Part shown: positions 26,857 to 32,066 of the stretch, one piece after another
Numbering within the stretch: position 1 is the first letter of the stretch
Layout of the letters: the number at the start of each line of letters is the position of its first letter
Origin: Opitutia bacterium
GTDB lineage: Bacteria > Verrucomicrobiota > Verrucomicrobiia > Opitutales > Seribacteraceae
DNA length: 32,066 nucleotides
NCBI GenBank assembly: GCA_002721705.1
Contig: PBLJ01000013.1
Location: 1-32,066, forward strand
Reading direction: 5' to 3'
The notes under the pieces: model-generated
Seen by the model: only the letters and a program-made list of their open reading frames with translations
The model's database searches: none
What the model was told of the DNA's origin: nothing
Translations under genes and position numbers: made by a program

Positions 26857-27243
26857 CTAGGAAGAGGATTCTCCCGTTGGAGGAAACGTATGGTCCGTTG
26901 CCGCCGAGGGGTCTTGCAGGTCATCGAGAACCCGAAGCACTTCATTTCCCTTTTCAATCGAATCGTCGCGGACAAAGCGGAGTTTGGGCAAATATTTCAA
27001 GACAATGCGCTTCGAAATGGCTTGATGGATCTCCTTGGATTTCGAGCGAAAGAAAATTTCCGCCAGACGAGCCTGCTCTTCACCTCCGAGGACTGAATAC
27101 AAAATCCTTCCACTTCGCAGGTCCGGAGCGATCCGGGCTGCAACGACGGTTATAAAAGTTCCCTCGGATCGATAGCGAACGTGGATGAAGTCACTGACCT
27201 CACGCCTGATCAACTCATTCACTCTCTCGCCGCGGAGCCCCAT
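26857..27243 (-). CDS. rbfA: Ribosome-binding factor A (RbfA)
   Basis: The ATG at 27243 gives 128 residues (a TTG 9 bases earlier is also open). RbfA binds the immature 30S subunit and helps 16S rRNA 5'-end maturation, especially in the cold. The pattern RGERVNELIRREVSDFIH at the N-terminus, the middle VAARIAPDLRSGRILYSVLG, and KYLPKLRFVRDDSIEKGNEVLRVLDDL at the C-terminus are standard for the family. The ~18-residue tail after that is variable. It lies 40 bp after infB on the same strand, in the conserved nusA-infB-rbfA order. Confidence 0.93.
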   Translation of the reverse strand: MGLRGERVNELIRREVSDFIHVRYRSEGTFITVVAARIAPDLRSGRILYSVLGGEEQARLAEIFFRSKSKEIHQAISKRIVLKYLPKLRFVRDDSIEKGNEVLRVLDDLQDPSAATDHTFPPTGESSS

Positions 27244-27283
27244 GACAACCAAGCTAGTTTAAACCAAAGAAAAGCGGCGCCGG

Positions 27284-29614
27284 CTACAGGGTGGGAAAGA
27301 TCTTCTCTATCCCGTAGCACTCCAAGACGTCGTTTTCCTCGTATCCATCAAATCCATCAAGGCGGATTCCACACTCGAATCCTGCCTTGACCTCTCGCGC
27401 GTCGTCCTTGAAACGGCGCAAAGTTGAAACCTTTCCTTCGTAAATCACTTCATCTCCACGAAGAAGGCGTGCTTGCGAGTCCCGAATGATGGATCCTTCG
27501 ACGACCATGCTGCCAGCGACATTGCGGCCTCTGCCCAATGGGAAAAGCTGCCTTACCTCCGCTCGACCGATTATTTTCTCGACCAATTCGGGGTCAAGCA
27601 ACTCGCTCATGGCCTCCTTGACGGCATCGATCAGCTCGTAGATGATGTTGTTTTGATAAATCTTAGTTCCATGGTGCTTGGCCAGTCCCATGACACCGTT
27701 GTCCATTTTGACGCCAAACCCAATGATTGCGGCGTCGGAGGTGTTCGCCATTACGACGTCGTTCTTAGCTATGGGTCCGACGTCGACCTGAACGGCCTCA
27801 AAATCAACTTTCTCGCCGCCAACATCCTGCAGGGACGCGAGCAAAGCCTCGAGCGATCCCTGCACGTCGGCTCGCACCACTGCTCGGAAAACCTTGCGCT
27901 CAGTTTGGGCAATGGCGCTGAACAATGCTTCCACGGAGCTTTCGGCAACCTTTTGTCCCAGTCCCGCCTCGGAGATCGAGGAGTCTCGGGCATTCAGTTC
28001 GGCGGCGACCTTGGCGGCCTTTTCGTTCTTGGCGTATTGAAAGTGTGCTCCGGCTTCGGGAACGTCATTCCATCCCATCACTTTCACGGGAGTTGAAGGG
28101 GGCGCTGTCTTAATGGCCTCTCCTCTTTCATCCATCATCGCCCTGACCTTGCAATACATATCGCCACAAACCAATCCGTCACCTGTCTTCAGCGTTCCTT
28201 TTTGTACGATGACAGTGGCGGTTGGGCCGCGTCCTTGCTCAATTTGGCCTTCGACCACGACCCCTTCGCAAACGGCGTCGGGATTGGCCTTGAGCTCCAT
28301 GACTTCGGCCTGGAGTAGAATGCTATCGAGCAGGTCTTCGATTTTGTCACCGTTCAACGCGGATATCTCGACCGCTAAAGTTTCGCCGCCCCAATCCTCG
28401 GAAGCAATGCCGCGGTCTTGCATCTGCTTCTTGACCTCGTCGACGTTGGCGCCTTTGACGTCTATCTTGTTGATGGCCACGACGATGGAATTCTGGGCTT
28501 TTTGCGCGAAACGAAGCGCTTCCTCGGTCTGCGGCATGAAACCGTCATCCGCCGCAACTACGAGAACCGCGATGTCGGTAACGTCGGCGCCTCGTTCTCG
28601 CATCTTGGAAAAGGCAGCGTGACCAGGGGTATCGATGAAAGTGATCTTGTGACCATCTCGATCCACTTGGTAGGCGGCGACGTGTTGCGTAATTCCGCCA
28701 GCTTCGCCTGACACGACGTTGGCTTTGCGAATCGTGTCCAGCAAGGTGGTCTTGCCATGATCCACATGCCCCAAGATACAAACGACGGGAGGTCGTGGAA
28801 CGAGCAAGCTCTCGTCATCCTCTTCCAGTTCCTTGACTTTTTCCTTGGCGACGGGTTCCTCGGTGGCAGTTTCTCCGCGATGGCGAATTTCCAGTTCAAA
28901 GCCATGCGCCTCAGCCAAGGTGTGGGCTACCTCCTCGTCGATGCTCTGGTTCATGGAGGCGAAAATGCCTCGTTCCATCAACTCGGAAATCAATTTAAAA
29001 GGCTTCAGTCCGATGATGCCTGCAAAGTCACGTACGACAATGGGAGGCTTGACCAGTATCTTACCGGCTTGCGGAACAGCTTCCGAATCGGCGCTCGCAG
29101 CGACGTCATCGCCCTTGTCATCGGCAACCTCAGGCCCCGATTCAGTCGGAGGAGCAGGCGGGGCGGAAGAAGGCGGCGGCGGCGGCGGCGCTTTACCTGA
29201 GGCGGGGGGAACTTCCGGTTCCTCCGCGGACGACGCTTCCTCATCCTGGGTTGCCGACGGGTCCGACGTCTCGGTAACTCCACCCGCTTCCAATTCCTTT
29301 TGTCGACGCTCCTCCTCGACTTGTTGCGCGCTCTTGACGATTGCTCCCAAGGGAGGGGCTGAAGAAGTGGGTTCCGGATCCGAGACTTCTTGGGTCGACT
29401 CTTCTTCCACCACAGGTTGCTCGGTCGCCTCGGGCTCTTCGTTCGATTCCTCGACCTCGGGCTTTGAGAATTCCTCGATGAAAGATTCCGCGGATATATT
29501 GTCGATCGTGCTGGAAGCGCTCTTCACCTCATAGCCTCGCTCGGCAAGGATATTGAGGATCTCCTTGCTCTCCATGCCGGTCTGCTTGGCAATGGCGTGG
29601 ATACGAACGCTCAT
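27284..29614 (-). CDS. infB: Translation initiation factor IF-2
   Basis: The product is 776 residues. IF-2 is the GTPase that brings fMet-tRNA to the 30S subunit and promotes subunit joining. The N-terminal IF2_N domain ([20 protein letters not shown]) is followed by a long acidic, proline-rich linker (about 50-190, including a PPPPPP run). A second IF2_N-like segment ([20 protein letters not shown]) comes at about 200. The GTPase domain begins near 277: [12 protein letters not shown] (G1), DTPGHAAF (G3) and NKID (G4). It is followed by EF-Tu-like domain II, IF-2 domain 3 and the C-terminal domain with [13 protein letters not shown] and [11 protein letters not shown]. It lies 49 bp after nusA. 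There is no Shine-Dalgarno; the leader ends AAATTTAA just before the ATG. Confidence 0.97.
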   Translation of the reverse strand: MSVRIHAIAKQTGMESKEILNILAERGYEVKSASSTIDNISAESFIEEFSKPEVEESNEEPEATEQPVVEEESTQEVSDPEPTSSAPPLGAIVKSAQQVEEERRQKELEAGGVTETSDPSATQDEEASSAEEPEVPPASGKAPPPPPPSSAPPAPPTESGPEVADDKGDDVAASADSEAVPQAGKILVKPPIVVRDFAGIIGLKPFKLISELMERGIFASMNQSIDEEVAHTLAEAHGFELEIRHRGETATEEPVAKEKVKELEEDDESLLVPRPPVVCILGHVDHGKTTLLDTIRKANVVSGEAGGITQHVAAYQVDRDGHKITFIDTPGHAAFSKMRERGADVTDIAVLVVAADDGFMPQTEEALRFAQKAQNSIVVAINKIDVKGANVDEVKKQMQDRGIASEDWGGETLAVEISALNGDKIEDLLDSILLQAEVMELKANPDAVCEGVVVEGQIEQGRGPTATVIVQKGTLKTGDGLVCGDMYCKVRAMMDERGEAIKTAPPSTPVKVMGWNDVPEAGAHFQYAKNEKAAKVAAELNARDSSISEAGLGQKVAESSVEALFSAIAQTERKVFRAVVRADVQGSLEALLASLQDVGGEKVDFEAVQVDVGPIAKNDVVMANTSDAAIIGFGVKMDNGVMGLAKHHGTKIYQNNIIYELIDAVKEAMSELLDPELVEKIIGRAEVRQLFPLGRGRNVAGSMVVEGSIIRDSQARLLRGDEVIYEGKVSTLRRFKDDAREVKAGFECGIRLDGFDGYEENDVLECYGIEKIFPTL

Positions 29615-29663
29615 TTAAATTTGCGGAGGTGCGTGGTTGTAAATCGAGATAGAAAAATAGTGA

Positions 29664-30914
29664 TCAATCCTTGGAAGTATTGAATGCCGTGACCTTGTCG
29701 AGTACTCCGTTGGCTTCTTCCTCGGAAAAACCGGCATCCTCCAAGTCAGATGCCGTAACGCCCTCGAAAGCCTCGGCGCTGATCAGGCCAATCCCGACCA
29801 ATCGGGTCGCAATTCCCTCATCGATTCCAAGACCGGTAAGCCCTGCTTCCGCCTTGGCCATGCGTTGGTCAAACCCAACTTCTTTCTTTTCCTCCTTCTC
29901 GATATCGAGACGCCAACCGAGTAACCTTGAGGTAAGTCGCGCGTTTTGGCCACGACGCCCGATCGCGATCGACATATCGTCCTCGGCCACTTCGAAATAA
30001 ATGCGACGAGCATCCTTGTCCAAGCGAACGTTTTTCGGGACTGCGGGCTTCAGGGCCTCGTGAAGCAATTCATTGGGGTCTTCGTGATGGCGAATGATAT
30101 CCACTTTTTCGCCCCCCAACTCACGCACGATGCTCTTCACTCGGGCTCCGCGAGCACCCACGCAAGCACCGACCGGGTCCACCTTGACGTCGTTGCTGCG
30201 CACACAGACCTTGGTCCGATAACCGGGCTCTCGAGCCATTGCGGCGATGACCACGGTATTATCCGCGATCTCCGTGATCTCGACCTCGAAGAGCCGGTGC
30301 ACGAAACGAATGTTGGATCGACTCAAGACGAGTTCGGGGCCACGACTGGCTGTATCAATGTTGAGCAAAAGGCAACGAATGCGCTCCCCGGGAACGTAAT
30401 CTTCGCCCGGGACGCGTTCCCTATGCGGCAAAATGGCTTCCGCCTTACCTACTTCAACGATCAAGTCACCTCGTTCCCGCCGACGTACCACTCCGGTAAC
30501 CAAATTGCCGACTTGGTCGCGGAATTCGTCGTAAATCATCTCCTTCTCGAATTGACGGAGACGCTGCTTGATCGCCTGCTCGGCCGTCTTGGCCGCTATG
30601 CGACCCAAATAGGCAGGCTCCAGTTCGCGCTCGATGCTGTCCCCGATTTTGGGGTCATCGGCGTAGAGACGAGCCTTGTCCAAAATAATTTGGGTGGCAG
30701 GGTCGGAAACGAAGTCGACCACTTCAAGAATGGTCCAAGCCTGCAAAGCGCCTGTTTTGGAATTGATTTCGACCCGAATTTCAGGACCTCCACCTTCAGG
30801 GCCCCGGGAGGCGGAACTGATAATGGCTGACGAAATCGTCTCGATCATATCTTCTCGACTGATCCCCTTCTCTTTCTCCATGTACTCGAGAACGGCAAGT
30901 ATTTCAGTGCTCAT
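29664..30914 (-). CDS. nusA: Transcription termination/antitermination factor NusA
   Basis: The ATG at 30914 (AGGT 5 bases upstream) gives 416 residues; the 31-codon upstream extension runs back through the terminator hairpin and is rejected. NusA binds RNA polymerase and nascent RNA to control pausing, termination and antitermination. Domains in order: N-terminal RNAP-binding domain ([20 protein letters not shown]), S1 domain ([20 protein letters not shown]), and KH domains with [24 protein letters not shown] and [22 protein letters not shown] helix-hairpin-helix C-terminus ([21 protein letters not shown]) closes it. It is first in nusA-infB-rbfA; rimP, usual upstream, is replaced by DUF2851. 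A promoter and a hairpin precede it, suggesting a regulated leader. Confidence 0.96.
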   Translation of the reverse strand: MSTEILAVLEYMEKEKGISREDMIETISSAIISSASRGPEGGGPEIRVEINSKTGALQAWTILEVVDFVSDPATQIILDKARLYADDPKIGDSIERELEPAYLGRIAAKTAEQAIKQRLRQFEKEMIYDEFRDQVGNLVTGVVRRRERGDLIVEVGKAEAILPHRERVPGEDYVPGERIRCLLLNIDTASRGPELVLSRSNIRFVHRLFEVEITEIADNTVVIAAMAREPGYRTKVCVRSNDVKVDPVGACVGARGARVKSIVRELGGEKVDIIRHHEDPNELLHEALKPAVPKNVRLDKDARRIYFEVAEDDMSIAIGRRGQNARLTSRLLGWRLDIEKEEKKEVGFDQRMAKAEAGLTGLGIDEGIATRLVGIGLISAEAFEGVTASDLEDAGFSEEEANGVLDKVTAFNTSKD

Positions 30915-30940
30915 GACGACCTGACTGTTGAATGCTAAGA

Positions 30941-30968
30941 AAGAAAAAGAGCGGGAAACCCCGCCCTT
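30941..30968 (-). terminator. Terminator-like hairpin in the nusA leader
   Basis: On the minus strand AAGGGCGGG pairs with CCCGCTCTT across a GTTT loop (one G-T wobble), followed by TTTCTTTC. It ends 26 bp before the nusA ATG. It could terminate the DUF2851 transcript or act as an attenuator, because a promoter candidate lies upstream of it. Confidence 0.75.
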
Positions 30969-31002
30969 CGTTAATACTCGAAAGGTAAGTTGTAAATCAC
31001 AG

Positions 31003-31032
31003 AGCATAAGCCGTCTGCGGCGGACAAGTCAA
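31003..31032 (-). promoter_or_regulatory. Sigma70-type promoter for the nusA-infB-rbfA operon
   Basis: TTGACT (revcomp of 31027-31032; 5 of 6 to consensus) is followed after 18 bases by TATGCT (31003-31008; 4 of 6), or after 17 by TTATGC. It lies just inside the spacer after the DUF2851 stop. Predicted RNA would start near 30996 and run through the hairpin before reaching nusA. Confidence 0.6.
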
Positions 31033-31040
31033 TCTTCGAA

Positions 31041-32066
31041 TTAGGCCACCAAGGGCATATCGCCGGTCAAGATACCAAGCCCTCCCTGCACCCACCCATT
31101 ACAAGCCGATCCGGCATGTTTGCCGGTCAAACCGAGTTCCCGCAACAATCTCGACAAGCATTCCGGGGCATTGCCCGCATACCAGTGAAACCACCAAGCG
31201 AAAAGTTCTTTTCCCGTATCCGCCGCAGCGAGGGGCAACAAGCCGTCGATCACCCAAGTGTGAAAGCGTCCGCCGCCAATGGCGCCGCCCATGGAATCAA
31301 AATTCAATTGATCCCTTTTCCGAGGCATATTGACCCGCTTGCGAAATCGAGCTGTGGGTTCGCGCTCTCCTCCTGGGAATAAATCCAATGAAAACGCGCG
31401 TGCGCGAAAAGGCCAATCGGGAATGCGAGAGGCCAGGTTGCAATACTGGCGCAGTCTAGTTCGAGGGTGATTCGCAGGTCGTACTCCGGCCAGCTTCCAT
31501 TCCGTTTTTCTAGAAAGGAATAAAAGGTCCGGGTCGGGAGAATTTTCCGCGAATTCTCCCAAAGGATGATGCAAGGCAATCGAAGCCATTGGTGAACGGT
31601 TTCGTTGGTACCCTAAAACCTCCAACAAGGACTGGTGGCATGCATCCTCCCAACTCGTTCCACCTAAACGCTTTGCAGCCAACTTCACCTTGTGCTTCCA
31701 GCGCATTCCGGCAACCTCTCTGAAACGACTTGCCCGCTCCATCTCGGACAACCTCGAGAGACTTTCGAAAGGATTGGTCGCAAGGACACCTCCCAATTGC
31801 CTGATCGCTTCCCGTTCCGCATACTCCTCGAGACCGCAATCCATCGCCTCCAACAAGGCGCAGGCGACGGGACGTTTTCCCGTTGTGGTAACGGCAACGG
31901 TTTCGCCTGCAACCGGCGGAAAAAGGACTAGGTGAAGGACAACCGAGGCAAAGGCAGGGTCGAGGTGGTGTCCATGTTCACGCCAATTGCGTGAGCGGAA
32001 ATGCACTTCCACGTCGCCTCGAAAAGTTTTCCCCTCTATCTCGATGAGGGCGTCCAGAAAATCAGG
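31041..32066 (-). CDS. DUF2851 family protein (5' end outside window)
   Basis: The frame is open to the right window edge (341 residues visible). The first 18 visible codons (PDFLDALIEIEGKTFRGD) already belong to the family pattern GPDF-A-I-I-G----GDVEVHFR, so the start is upstream. Characteristic segments are GDVEVHFRSRNWREHGHH, VVLHLVLF, RFREVAGMRWKHKVKLAAK, ACHQSLLEVLGYQRNRSPM, LAGVRPANHPRTRLRQYC and the C-terminal NGWVQGGLGIL. The function is unknown; GDVEVH and HH residues in the N-terminal half give a possible nuclease-like metal site, which is only a guess. It precedes nusA on the same strand and is separated from it by a promoter and a hairpin, so it is likely a separate transcription unit. 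Confidence 0.9.
   Translation of the reverse strand, partial: PDFLDALIEIEGKTFRGDVEVHFRSRNWREHGHHLDPAFASVVLHLVLFPPVAGETVAVTTTGKRPVACALLEAMDCGLEEYAEREAIRQLGGVLATNPFESLSRLSEMERASRFREVAGMRWKHKVKLAAKRLGGTSWEDACHQSLLEVLGYQRNRSPMASIALHHPLGEFAENSPDPDLLFLSRKTEWKLAGVRPANHPRTRLRQYCNLASRIPDWPFRARAFSLDLFPGGEREPTARFRKRVNMPRKRDQLNFDSMGGAIGGGRFHTWVIDGLLPLAAADTGKELFAWWFHWYAGNAPECLSRLLRELGLTGKHAGSACNGWVQGGLGILTGDMPLVA

Overview
This window is a stretch of GC-rich chromosome. It most likely comes from a motile, Gram-negative-type bacterium of the Verrucomicrobiota, probably class Opitutia/Opitutae. That placement is an inference from three things: very large secreted proteins built from LamG, cadherin-like and lectin modules, one of which ends in an aromatic WIYH/GWLY-type domain; frequent absence of Shine-Dalgarno sequences before housekeeping genes; and GroEL, DnaK, NusA and IF-2 of ordinary bacterial type. 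No tRNA, rRNA, CRISPR array, transposase or phage gene was seen.

Left part (1-10876, all minus strand). Two giant exported adhesin- or matrix-like genes lie in tandem. The first is cut by the window edge. A small intergenic region between them is packed with dispersed-repeat sequence. Upstream is a compact three-gene unit of unknown role: a proline-rich exported protein, a membrane-anchored TPR protein, and a small helical protein with a proline-rich tail that faintly resembles the flagellar chaperone FlgN.

Middle part (10965-22489). This is a sugar-modification island. It holds a pseudaminic-acid-type nonulosonate pathway: PseB dehydratase, PseC aminotransferase, a GNAT acetyltransferase, PseI synthase and a CMP-sugar-synthetase-like cytidylyltransferase. 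It also holds an ATP-grasp enzyme and a Maf/DUF115 protein of the kind that puts nonulosonates on flagellin. No PseG hydrolase is visible. The genes sit in alternating short divergent and convergent blocks with almost no spacer. Next to them is a tightly coupled minus-strand set: a GT28/MGDG-synthase-like glycosyltransferase, an SCP2-like protein and a class III (glutamate-1-semialdehyde-type) aminotransferase, headed by a DUF1015 gene.

Right part (22581-32066, all minus strand). This is a housekeeping block transcribed in the order DUF2851 - nusA - infB - rbfA - dnaK - groES - groEL, ending at a textbook intrinsic terminator. nusA is preceded by a good sigma70-type promoter that is followed by a terminator-like hairpin before the nusA start, suggesting attenuation. 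Tandem 12-mers lie upstream of dnaK and a palindrome lies upstream of groES, while no CIRCE element is seen.

The most unusual content is the PseG-less nonulosonate/Maf island with its ATP-grasp and lipid-glycosyltransferase-like neighbours.
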